Part shown: piece by piece, positions 1 through 8,226 of the stretch
Layout of the letters: each line of letters starts with the position of its first letter
How positions within the stretch are numbered: the stretch's first letter is position 1
Origin: Marinomonas sp. TW1
Lineage (GTDB): Bacteria > Pseudomonadota > Gammaproteobacteria > Pseudomonadales > Marinomonadaceae
Assembly (NCBI RefSeq): GCF_001625355.1
Contig: NZ_JSEE01000002.1
Location: 124,001-188,000, forward strand
DNA: 64,000 nucleotides
Direction of reading: 5' to 3'
Made by a program: the position numbers and the translations under genes
Notes under the pieces: model-generated
Told to the model about the DNA's origin: nothing
Seen by the model: the letters and a program-made list of their open reading frames with translations, nothing else
The model's database searches: none

Positions 1-65
1 AAGCTTACCCAGAATTCAAGAAATAACAGACCTTTCGAACCTCTCTTACTAATTGAGTAAGATTT

Positions 66-97
66 AAACCCTCGCTTCGGCGGGGGTTTTCTGTTTT
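66..97 (+). terminator. Rho-independent terminator of a gene left of the window
   Basis: A GC-rich stem (69-75 pairing with 80-86, TTCG tetraloop at 76-79, extended by A-T pairs) is followed by a T-rich tract on the plus strand. It would end a plus-strand gene whose 3' end lies in the first bases; a frame ending in TAA at 24-26 is a possible tail, but it is too short to identify. Confidence 0.75.
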
Positions 98-204
98 AGA
101 GAAATGAAAACCAAGGGATTGAAAAGAAATTTTAACGCCTTATCACTTAATACACGTTATTATCAAATTTTGTCGAGAACAAAGCTCAAAGGGGCTTAGC
201 TATC

Positions 205-1734
205 ATGCGTGAAGATTTACATTTAAAAATTCGCAACATCACTAACCAAGATTACACTCAAGTCAAAACCCTGATGGATAAGGTGTACCATGACATTGGC
301 GGGGCTTGGCCCGAGCACACAATTCACAAACTCATTAAAGACTTTCCAGAAGGTCAGATCTGTCTGGAAGATCACGGCGAAATCGTCGGTATTGCTCTGT
401 CAGTGCAAGTAAATTATCAGCGTTTTAGTAACCCGCACACTTACGATGATCTAGTGGACCAAAAAGAAAACATTCTCAATGACCGCCTTGGTGATGCCAT
501 GTACGGCCTCGATGTTTTAATCGCACCGGAATATCGAGGTTATCGTCTTGGTCGTCGTTTATACGAAGCACGAAAAGAACTGTGCCGTCAGCACAACTTA
601 CGTGCCATTCTAGCGGGCGGTCGCATTCCAAATTACCACGAACATGCTCATGAAATGACACCAGCCGAATACCTAGAAGCCGTGCGCGAGCGTAAGATTT
701 ATGACCCTATTCTCACCTTCCAGCTCTCAAACGATTTCCAAGTCACTCGCTTATTAAAACGCTATATGCCAGAGGATGAAAAGTCTCAAGGTTACGCCAC
801 TCTTCTGGAGTGGAAAAACATCTTCTTTTCACCCGAAACTACGGTCATTAAATCCAGAAAGACACAGGTTCGAATCGGTGCCATTCAATGGCAAATGCGC
901 GAAGTGGAAAGTGTCGATGAACTGCTCACACAAGTGGAATATTTTGTCGACGCGGTATCCGATTACAAAAGTGACTTTGTCCTGTTTCCGGAGTTTTTCA
1001 ACGCGCCTTTAATTGGCCTGAGTCCAGATCAGAGTAACCAAACGGAAGCGATCCGCTTTCTTGCCAGTTACACTGAGCGTTTTAAAAATGAAATGTCGCA
1101 ACTGGCGGTGAGTTATAACATTAACGTGATTACAGGCTCCATGCCCTTGATGGAAGACGACACGCTCTACAACGTCAGTTATCTCTGCCGTCGTGATGGC
1201 ACCGTCGAAGAGCAAAAGAAAATCCACATCACACCACATGAACGTCGTGACTGGATTATTGAAGGGGGTCACGACCTAAAGGTATTTGATACCGACGCAG
1301 GCCGAGTGGGCATTTTGATTTGTTACGATGTGGAGTTCCCAGAATTAGGTCGCTTATTGGCGTCTCAGGACATGGACATTCTGTTCGTCCCTTTCTGGAC
1401 GGATACCAAAAATGGTTACCTTCGTGTTCGTCGCTGTGCGCAGGCTCGCGCCATTGAAAACGAATGTTATGTGGTCATTTGCGGTAGCTGTGGCAACTTG
1501 CCTCAGGTGGAAAACCTGGACATCCAATACGCCCAAAGCTCGGTATTTTCACCGTCTGACTTCTCCTACCCACACGATGCTGTGATGGCAGAAACCACCC
1601 CAAATACAGAGATGATCATGTTTTCGGATTTGGACTTAGATAAGCTCAAACTGACACGCAGCGAAGGCTCTGTAAACAACCTGAAAGACCGTCGAACCGA
1701 CCTGTATTCACTGAATTGGAAGCATACTAAGTAA
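205..1734 (+). CDS. GNAT acetyltransferase / carbon-nitrogen hydrolase fusion protein
   Basis: This 509-residue protein joins two enzymes. Residues about 5-210 form a GNAT-like acetyltransferase domain (RGYRLGRRLYEAR resembles the acetyl-CoA-binding motif). Residues about 222-500 are a nitrilase/amidase domain with the expected Glu-Lys-Cys triad: E263 in FPEFF, K338 or K339 in EEQKKIH, and C373 in ICYDVEFPE. The family is known as a bifunctional GNAT/carbon-nitrogen hydrolase; its substrate cannot be read from the sequence, though an acylated amide or amine is a reasonable guess. The ATG is about 110 bases past a terminator and starts a separate unit. radA follows 81 bases downstream on the same strand. 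No frameshift is visible and both domains look intact. Confidence 0.88.
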   Translation: MREDLHLKIRNITNQDYTQVKTLMDKVYHDIGGAWPEHTIHKLIKDFPEGQICLEDHGEIVGIALSVQVNYQRFSNPHTYDDLVDQKENILNDRLGDAMYGLDVLIAPEYRGYRLGRRLYEARKELCRQHNLRAILAGGRIPNYHEHAHEMTPAEYLEAVRERKIYDPILTFQLSNDFQVTRLLKRYMPEDEKSQGYATLLEWKNIFFSPETTVIKSRKTQVRIGAIQWQMREVESVDELLTQVEYFVDAVSDYKSDFVLFPEFFNAPLIGLSPDQSNQTEAIRFLASYTERFKNEMSQLAVSYNINVITGSMPLMEDDTLYNVSYLCRRDGTVEEQKKIHITPHERRDWIIEGGHDLKVFDTDAGRVGILICYDVEFPELGRLLASQDMDILFVPFWTDTKNGYLRVRRCAQARAIENECYVVICGSCGNLPQVENLDIQYAQSSVFSPSDFSYPHDAVMAETTPNTEMIMFSDLDLDKLKLTRSEGSVNNLKDRRTDLYSLNWKHTK

Positions 1735-1815
1735 GGTTTCAGCTGTGATAACATGGATGTTATTTCCAATAAGCTGGGTCAATAAACCCAGCTGACTTAT
1801 GACAAAGAGACTCTA

Positions 1816-3201
1816 ATGGCTAAAGCAAAAACCGCCTTTGTATGTAATGAATGCGGCGCAGATTACGCGAAATGGCAAGGACAATGTCAAGCGTGTGGTG
1901 CGTGGAACTCACTCTCTGAAATCCGTTTAACCTCTGGCAAAACCTCTGCTCGAGTGGCCGCTAGCCAAGACGCTCGAACATTGGGTTATGCTGGAGCCAC
2001 GACGGGCATTCAAAATTTATCCGATGTGGACCTCGGTGATGTGCCTCGCTTTAGTTCTGGTGCCAGTGAATTTGATCGCGTGTTAGGTGGCGGGTTAGTC
2101 CCAGGCGGTGTGGTATTAATTGGTGGCCACCCAGGGGCAGGGAAAAGTACCTTATTGCTGCAAACCATGTGTTGGTTAGCACAACAACAAACGGCGCTGT
2201 ATGTTACTGGTGAAGAATCCTTACAACAGGTTGCCATGCGCGCCAATCGTCTTGGTTTGCCGACACAAAATCTAAAGATGCTATCGGAAACCAATGTTGA
2301 AGCCATTATGACTGTGGCACAGCAGGTTAACCCTAAAGTGATTGTCATTGACTCCATCCAAGTCATGCACCTTGATGGTATTGAGTCTGCGCCAGGCAGC
2401 GTGTCACAAGTTCGCGAAAGTGCTGCGGTGTTAACGCGTTTTGCCAAACAAACCCAAACCGCTGTCCTGCTAGTTGGGCACGTCACCAAAGACGGTACTC
2501 TGGCGGGTCCCAAAGTCTTAGAGCACATGGTCGATTGCTCTGTACTGCTTGAAGGCTCAGAGGATTCACGTTTTCGTACGTTACGCGGCATGAAAAACCG
2601 TTTTGGCGCAATTAATGAGTTAGGCGTGTTTGCCATGATGGAAAACGGCTTAAAGGAAGTCAAAAACCCCAGCTCCATCTTTTTAAACCGCAGCAATCAA
2701 CCCGCCGCAGGCAGTTTAGTGATGGTGGTGTGGGAAGGCACGCGTCCGTTGCTAGTAGAACTGCAAGCCTTAGTCGATGATTCTGCCCTTGGTAATCCGC
2801 GTCGCGTTACCGTCGGCTTTGATCATAATCGCTTGGCCATGTTGTTGGCCGTCTTACACAAACATGGTGGCCTACTTACCTCCGACCAAGATGTGTACCT
2901 AAATGTCGTGGGCGGTGTAAAAGTGTTAGAAACCAGTGCGGATTTAGCCGCCATTGCCGCCGTTGTTTCCAGTTTCCGAGATCAAATACTGCCTCACGAT
3001 TTGGTTGTATTAGGGGAAGTGGGTCTCTCGGGGGAAATTCGTCCAGTGCCATCTGGCCAAGAACGTATCAGTGAAGCCGCTAAACATGGCTTTACTAAAG
3101 CCGTGGTGCCAAAAGCAAATTGTCCTAAGAAACCCATAGAAGGGATGGAAGTCATTGGTGTGGAGCGCCTATCTCAGGCTTTAGAAGCAATCTTTGGCTA
3201 G
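1816..3201 (+). CDS. radA: DNA repair protein RadA
   Basis: RadA (461 residues, normal length) is a RecA-like, DnaB-type ATPase that promotes branch migration during recombinational repair. Visible features are an N-terminal four-cysteine zinc finger (C10, C13, C24, C27), a Walker A motif GHPGAGKS at 104-111, the RadA signature KNRFG at 260-264, and a C-terminal Lon-protease-like domain from about residue 290. The start is an ATG immediately before the conserved AKAKTAFVCNECG segment. The gene is convergent with a DUF1289 gene. A 228-residue open frame on the opposite strand inside it is a codon-usage shadow. Confidence 0.97.
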   Translation: MAKAKTAFVCNECGADYAKWQGQCQACGAWNSLSEIRLTSGKTSARVAASQDARTLGYAGATTGIQNLSDVDLGDVPRFSSGASEFDRVLGGGLVPGGVVLIGGHPGAGKSTLLLQTMCWLAQQQTALYVTGEESLQQVAMRANRLGLPTQNLKMLSETNVEAIMTVAQQVNPKVIVIDSIQVMHLDGIESAPGSVSQVRESAAVLTRFAKQTQTAVLLVGHVTKDGTLAGPKVLEHMVDCSVLLEGSEDSRFRTLRGMKNRFGAINELGVFAMMENGLKEVKNPSSIFLNRSNQPAAGSLVMVVWEGTRPLLVELQALVDDSALGNPRRVTVGFDHNRLAMLLAVLHKHGGLLTSDQDVYLNVVGGVKVLETSADLAAIAAVVSSFRDQILPHDLVVLGEVGLSGEIRPVPSGQERISEAAKHGFTKAVVPKANCPKKPIEGMEVIGVERLSQALEAIFG

Positions 3202-3285
3202 TCAGTAGCGAATCGATAATACACTCGTTGCCTGAATGGAACACTTCGTTCTGTTTGGGCAAGCCATCCAGCCGCCAAAACACAA

Positions 3286-3567
3286 TCAGTTCAGCCCAGA
3301 CAACAAATCTTCGATTGGCTCATCCTCCATACCATAAGGAAGAGCTCTGTCAGATTGCGCATCCAATCTTTCTTGACGGGCTTTTAACAAACGTAGCCGG
3401 CGCTGCTTGCAAAGTTCTAAGATATGAAATCTCGCCTCATTGGACAGAGAGAACCAGTGGAATCGCTCATCTCGACTGCGCAAACAGCCTTTACAAAAAC
3501 CTTTAGCACTGTTTTCGCAAACACTCTTGCAAGGGCTTTCAATGGCAAATAGCTCGATTTGTTCCAT
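3286..3567 (-). CDS. DUF1289 domain protein
   Basis: A 93-residue cysteine-containing protein. The N-terminal half shows the DUF1289 pattern SPCKSVC...CKGCLRS...FHWFSLSNEAR, whose four cysteines suggest a small metal or Fe-S site; the family has no settled function. The C-terminal half is charged and helical. A strong G-rich ribosome binding site (six G then TGAC) precedes the ATG. It is convergent with radA and follows the lipoprotein gene on the same strand, with 27 bases between them. Confidence 0.85.
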   Translation of the reverse strand: MEQIELFAIESPCKSVCENSAKGFCKGCLRSRDERFHWFSLSNEARFHILELCKQRRLRLLKARQERLDAQSDRALPYGMEDEPIEDLLSGLN

Positions 3568-3594
3568 GTCACCCCCCGGCTTTAATATTATGAT

Positions 3595-4200
3595 TTATTG
3601 CGTTGCGAGCTGAAGGTCATACACTTCTTCTGGGGACAGAAAATACACCCTATCAGCCGGTGCAGCGGTCAGAGAAAACCAATAAAATCGATCAGGCACA
3701 CCCATTTCCAAGTAGAAGTTTACATAAGTCGCGTGGATCGGATCCGCCACATTGGCACTAGAAGCATTAACACGAGTACCGTCAGACCATGCATGAATTC
3801 CAACACCGGCACCAGCGCCTATGGTTCGTTCAACACCACCGAGAAATAAATCCACACCACCTGACAACACATAACCGGTAGGCGCAATGTGAGTGTTTAA
3901 TCCTAAACGCCGAATTAAACGCGCACTGTCCATTGTGGCTTGTTGATCGGTTGAACCAGGCACATCAACCAGCACTAAATCCGTTACATTTGGATGCTCG
4001 GCTAAAAAGGCGGTTAAGTCCGACACCAAGTTGCTGTCTAAGACGCCTGACAAATAGGCGGTATTATCTTCCACTTCGAGAGATAACGAGTCCGCTTCCA
4101 GTAGACTTTGATCGTCTATCGTAGCGCAGGCGGATAACAAGAAAAAAACCACAAGAGATAGCCACTTCAGCACATTCGGTAAAAGCGTTTCGATTTTCAT
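3595..4200 (-). CDS. Putative lipoprotein with ClpP/crotonase-like fold
   Basis: The start at 4200 gives 201 residues beginning with a lipoprotein signal peptide: Lys near the N terminus, a hydrophobic stretch, and lipobox LSAC with the acylated Cys at residue 25. An upstream ATG at 4242 would add 14 residues and spoil the signal, so it is not preferred. The mature part (about 40-195) has LVLVDVPGSTD, then TGYVLSGGVDLFLGG and GVGIHAWSDG, a layout like periplasmic proteins of the ClpP/crotonase superfamily (COG3904-type). A Ser in YVLSGG could be a nucleophile, but I do not claim activity. Role unknown. Confidence 0.7.
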   Translation of the reverse strand: MKIETLLPNVLKWLSLVVFFLLSACATIDDQSLLEADSLSLEVEDNTAYLSGVLDSNLVSDLTAFLAEHPNVTDLVLVDVPGSTDQQATMDSARLIRRLGLNTHIAPTGYVLSGGVDLFLGGVERTIGAGAGVGIHAWSDGTRVNASSANVADPIHATYVNFYLEMGVPDRFYWFSLTAAPADRVYFLSPEEVYDLQLATQ

Positions 4201-4309
4201 AGGGTACTCAATGAACTCAACATCTAAGCTAGCTACCATCATACTAGTTCAAAAAAACAGCACTTCCTAGTAAGTTGCTGCCATATTACTGAAAATCGAG
4301 CCTTTTTCC

Positions 4310-4341
4310 AAAAAAAAGACCGCTTACTTAAGTAAGCGGTC
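4310..4341 (-). terminator. Rho-independent terminator downstream of mmsA
   Basis: A perfect 24-bp palindrome at 4318-4341 can fold into a 10-12 bp stem. On the minus strand it is followed by eight T residues (A run at 4310-4317 on the plus strand). It lies 43 bases past the stop codon of the dehydrogenase gene. Confidence 0.9.
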
Positions 4342-4384
4342 AAACAAATACATTTCTATTAAATCGGTTAGAAATGCCCTGGGA

Positions 4385-5875
4385 CTAAGAGGGGAACGAA
4401 AAACTCTTACCTTCACGCACACCTGCAGAAGGCCAACGCTGAGTGATGGTTTTACGCTTCGTATAAAAACGTACCGCATCTGGCCCATAAGCGTGCAGAT
4501 CACCAAACAAAGAACGCTTCCAACCACCAAAGCTGTGATACGCCACAGGCACGGGTAAAGGTACGTTGATCCCCACCATGCCCACTTCAATGTGATCAGA
4601 GAAATAACGCGCGGCCTCACCATCACGGGTAAAAATACAAGTACCATTGCCGTATTCATGGTCGTTGATTAACGTCATGGCTTCTTCCATGCTCTCGGCG
4701 CGAACGACCTGCAATACTGGCCCAAAGATTTCTTGTTGATAAGAATCCATCTCTTTGGTTACGCCATCGATTAATGTCGCGCCAACAAAGAAACCATTTT
4801 CGTAGCCAGTGACTTGTGGCTGACGACCATCTACCACCACGGTTGCACCCTGTTGCTCAGCACTGTTGATAAAACCGACCACTTTGTCTTTGTGTTCCTG
4901 AGTAATCACCGGACCAAAATCGTTACTTTTATCCGAACATTCACCCACTTTTAAAGGGGCCATGGCGTCTTTCATTTTCGCTACTAACTGATCACCGGCG
5001 GCTTGACCAACCGCCACCGCTACCGACAGCGCCATGCAGCGCTCACCAGATGAACCAAATGCCGCGCCCAAAAGTTGACTAACAACATTGTCCATATCCG
5101 CATCGGGCATCACAATCGCATGGTTCTTCGCGCCGCCTAATGCCTGACAACGTTTACCATTGGCACTGGCTTTACTGTAAATGTATTCCGCAATCGGTGT
5201 GGAACCCACAAAGCTCACCGCTTTCACTCGTTTGTCTTCCAATAAGGTATCCACCGCCACTTTATCGCCGTTCACGACATTAAACACGCCCGCAGGCAAA
5301 CCTGCTTCATGCAACAATTCAGCGATAAACAAAGCCGTACTTGGGTCTCGCTCAGAAGGCTTTAAGACAAATGTGTTACCGCATACGATGGCCATCGGGA
5401 ACATCCACAAAGGCACCATAGCAGGGAAGTTAAAAGGCGTTATACCAGCGACGACGCCCAAAGGTTGGAACTCGCTCCAAGAATCAATGTTCGGACCAAC
5501 GTTCTTACTGAACTCTCCTTTCAATAATTCAGGAGCACCACAAGCGTATTCCACATTTTCAATACCACGCTGTAATTCACCTGCCGCATCGTGACAAATT
5601 TTGCCATGCTCTGCGCCAATCAACTCACAGATTTTATCCGCATGTTTTTCCAGCAAAGTTTTGTAATTGAACATAACACGCGCACGCTTCAAAGCCGGAG
5701 TATTGCGCCACTCAGGATACGCGGCTTGTGCGACGGCGATGGCTTCTTCTACAGTTTCTCGAGGTGCAATCGCCACTTGCTTTGCCACTTCGCCAGTAGC
5801 CGGATTAAATACATCTTGCTTTCGCTCCGCCGCTGATGAGGCTTTTCCGCCAATAAGGTGTCCGATCAATTGCAT
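4385..5875 (-). CDS. mmsA: CoA-acylating methylmalonate-semialdehyde dehydrogenase
   Basis: A 496-residue aldehyde dehydrogenase of the MmsA/IolA type, converting (methyl)malonate semialdehyde plus CoA and NAD+ to propionyl- or acetyl-CoA in valine, beta-alanine or inositol breakdown. The catalytic Cys is C280 in SSGERCMALS. The usual ALDH general-base Glu is absent: the segment reads ALGGAKNH, which is characteristic of this CoA-dependent subfamily. The ATG at 5875 is preceded by GGAG at good spacing; an in-frame TTG ten codons upstream lacks a binding site. It is divergent from a LysR gene, a plausible regulator. It stands alone, so valine catabolism partners must be elsewhere. Confidence 0.92.
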   Translation of the reverse strand: MQLIGHLIGGKASSAAERKQDVFNPATGEVAKQVAIAPRETVEEAIAVAQAAYPEWRNTPALKRARVMFNYKTLLEKHADKICELIGAEHGKICHDAAGELQRGIENVEYACGAPELLKGEFSKNVGPNIDSWSEFQPLGVVAGITPFNFPAMVPLWMFPMAIVCGNTFVLKPSERDPSTALFIAELLHEAGLPAGVFNVVNGDKVAVDTLLEDKRVKAVSFVGSTPIAEYIYSKASANGKRCQALGGAKNHAIVMPDADMDNVVSQLLGAAFGSSGERCMALSVAVAVGQAAGDQLVAKMKDAMAPLKVGECSDKSNDFGPVITQEHKDKVVGFINSAEQQGATVVVDGRQPQVTGYENGFFVGATLIDGVTKEMDSYQQEIFGPVLQVVRAESMEEAMTLINDHEYGNGTCIFTRDGEAARYFSDHIEVGMVGINVPLPVPVAYHSFGGWKRSLFGDLHAYGPDAVRFYTKRKTITQRWPSAGVREGKSFSFPS

Positions 5876-5983
5876 AACAGCTCCATAACCCTTGGTAAAA
5901 TTCAATTGCGCATTTGATGTTTCAAAAAGCGCTCTATTGACGATACTATGCCAAGAGTAATAGATTATAAAAAGTCGATTTTA

Positions 5984-6010
5984 TTAACCCTTAGTTAAGC
6001 TTTAGGTTAA
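5984..6010. promoter_or_regulatory. Candidate LysR-type operator between mmsA and the LysR gene
   Basis: The 177-bp divergent intergenic region holds an imperfect AT-rich inverted repeat, TTAACC at 5984-5989 and GGTTAA at 6005-6010, with nested TTAGTTAA-like repeats. LysR regulators usually bind such sites near their own gene. No promoter boxes were assigned with confidence. Confidence 0.35.
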
Positions 6011-6052
6011 CTATAAATTTTCCGAAGCGATCAATAAAAAGAGCCGCCATAG

Positions 6053-6961
6053 ATGAAAACCTTCCAAAGCCAAATCAGTGATGCCGATCTTAGGATTCTA
6101 CGAATCTACAAAACCGTGGTGGAATGTGGTGGCTTTTCTGCCGCAGAAGTGACGCTGAATATCAGTCGTGCAGCCATCAGCATTGCCATTTCAGATTTGG
6201 AAACACGCTTAGGTTTTCGACTTTGTCAGCGTGGACGATCTGGCTTTTCATTAACCAACGAAGGCAGTCAGGTCTACGAGTACACGTTACAGCTACTGTC
6301 TTCAATTGAAGATTTCCGTACCCATATCAATGCGCTTCACCAGCATCTAAAAGGCGAGTTAAACATTGGCATCACTGACAACCTCGTCACCTTACCTCAT
6401 ACTCGTATTACACATTCTTTGGCAGGATTAAAAGATAAAGGGCCACAAGTTACGGTGAATATCCGCATGATTCCACCAACCGATGTGGAAAGAGGCGTAT
6501 TAGATGGCGGTTTGCATATTGGCATCGTGCCGGATTTAAAAATCCTCAGTGGCTTGGAATATCACCACTTGTACGAAGAAGAATCTAAACTCTATTGCAG
6601 TAATACCCACCCTTTATTCGAAATGGATGATCGAAAAATCAGTAAAGCAAAATTGAAAAACTATGATGCGGTATTGCCAGCTTATGCTCAGACGCCTGAA
6701 ATAAAAGCCCAACACCAACCTCTGCAAGCCAGTGCCACCGCTACCGACCGTGAAGGCATCGCCTTCCTGATATTGACAGGGCGATATATTGGCTTTTTAC
6801 CGGATCACGTTGCCGCCCACTGGGAAAGAGACGGTCGAATGCGCGCCATCCTTCCCGATGAATGTCGCTACCTCACACAGTTCTCAGCCATTACTCGCAA
6901 AGGCGCTAGAACCAATCTGGTATTAGAAACCTTCTTAGAAGAGTTAGAAAAAACGGCTTAA
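6053..6961 (+). CDS. LysR-family transcriptional regulator
   Basis: A 302-residue LysR protein. The winged helix-turn-helix covers residues about 13-72 (FSAAEVTLNISRAAISIAIS then DLETRLGFRLCQR), followed by an effector-binding domain to the end. It is transcribed away from mmsA, which makes that dehydrogenase gene the first candidate target. The ligand is unknown. The ribosome binding site is weak, but the ATG fits the family N terminus. The RND pump genes begin 152 bases downstream, separated by an AT-rich stretch, so they are probably a different unit. Confidence 0.9.
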   Translation: MKTFQSQISDADLRILRIYKTVVECGGFSAAEVTLNISRAAISIAISDLETRLGFRLCQRGRSGFSLTNEGSQVYEYTLQLLSSIEDFRTHINALHQHLKGELNIGITDNLVTLPHTRITHSLAGLKDKGPQVTVNIRMIPPTDVERGVLDGGLHIGIVPDLKILSGLEYHHLYEEESKLYCSNTHPLFEMDDRKISKAKLKNYDAVLPAYAQTPEIKAQHQPLQASATATDREGIAFLILTGRYIGFLPDHVAAHWERDGRMRAILPDECRYLTQFSAITRKGARTNLVLETFLEELEKTA

Positions 6962-7113
6962 GCCTTTAAAATCATATCCTTAATAAATGCAAAATTATTA
7001 GTCATATTCCAAATATAGTATATCTTTAATATATATTTAAAAATTCATATCGCCCCACAAGAGATATAAAATAGATTCATCTAATTGTTTTCAATTTATT
7101 GACGGAGTAAATA

Positions 7114-8226
7114 ATGGCACGCGCAAAGCGACTAAATATGATGATAGGCGTCACCCTAGCGACTTCGCTATTCCTGACTGCTTGTTCATCCGATAGCCCA
7201 GAAGAAACCAGTGTTGAAGAAAATATCATTCGACCCGTTAAGTTATTAACCATCGAATCAACAGACGCAATCAATATCCGTCGTTTTCCCGCTGAATTAC
7301 AAGCCAGCGAAGAAGCGGACATTGCCTTTCGTGTTGGTGGACAATTACAAACCCTGAATGTAGTCGCCGGACAACGTGTTAAGAAAGGCGACTTACTGGC
7401 CACGCTAGACCCAACGGATTTCAAACTGGAAGTGGAATTAGCAGAAGCCAATCAGCGTTTAGCGGAAGCCCAGTTCAAACGTATTCAAACAATTTTCAAA
7501 CAGAACGCCACAACCAAAGCAGAGTACGATTCAAGCAAAGCAAACTTAGATCAAGCCAATAACGCCCTGCAAACCGCTCGCAATCAGCTTAAATACACCA
7601 AAGTTTACGCGCCGTTTAATGGTGTTATTTCGAATGTAGACACAGAAAACTTCCAATATGTCAGTGCGGCTCAACCTCTAATGCACATCCAAGACATCGA
7701 CAACCTAGACGTTGAATTTGAAGTGCCAGAAAGCCTGGTGGTCAGCATCAAAGGTACGCATTCAGACTATCACCCTCGCGTTATCGTCGACGTAGCGCCA
7801 ACGGAAGTGTTTCATGCGTCATACAAAGAGCACAACACGTCCCCCAATGCGACGACCATGGCGTATGAAGTTACCATGCACTTGATCCGTAATAGCAACC
7901 AACACACGTTGTTGCCAGGCATGACCGCCAATGTAGACATTGATGTCAGTACCTTGTTAGGCACTGAGCGTCATATCACTGTGCCGGTAGAAGCCGTAAT
8001 GCGCCATGAAAACACTCAAACAGGTGAAGCCAACAGCATCGTCTGGGTCTTTAATCCAGACGCGAATAAAGTGGTATCACGCGCCATAGAAGTCGGTGCT
8101 TTAGAAGGCACACAAGTAGAAATCATCGACGGTGTTTCGCCAGGTGAGCAGATCGTTGCGGCTGGTATTCATAGCCTGACGGAAGGCATGGAAGTTCGCC
8201 CATGGACACGTGAGCGAGGCCTATAA
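7114..8226 (+). CDS. RND efflux periplasmic adaptor (membrane fusion lipoprotein)
   Basis: A 370-residue membrane fusion protein. It begins with a lipoprotein signal ending in the lipobox LTAC (C24), so it should be anchored in the inner membrane facing the periplasm. It then shows a lipoyl/barrel-sandwich region split by an alpha hairpin (VVAGQRVKKGDLLATLDPTD and VYAPFNGVIS) and beta-barrel and membrane-proximal domains to about residue 365. Its stop overlaps the start of the pump gene (TAATG), so the two are translated together. No outer-membrane channel gene is nearby; the pump probably uses a shared TolC-type channel. Substrate unknown. Confidence 0.93.
   Translation: MARAKRLNMMIGVTLATSLFLTACSSDSPEETSVEENIIRPVKLLTIESTDAINIRRFPAELQASEEADIAFRVGGQLQTLNVVAGQRVKKGDLLATLDPTDFKLEVELAEANQRLAEAQFKRIQTIFKQNATTKAEYDSSKANLDQANNALQTARNQLKYTKVYAPFNGVISNVDTENFQYVSAAQPLMHIQDIDNLDVEFEVPESLVVSIKGTHSDYHPRVIVDVAPTEVFHASYKEHNTSPNATTMAYEVTMHLIRNSNQHTLLPGMTANVDIDVSTLLGTERHITVPVEAVMRHENTQTGEANSIVWVFNPDANKVVSRAIEVGALEGTQVEIIDGVSPGEQIVAAGIHSLTEGMEVRPWTRERGL

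Noticed and set aside
2010..2696. 228-residue open frame antisense to radA
   Set aside because: It is wholly inside a highly conserved gene on the other strand and has no family-like motif.
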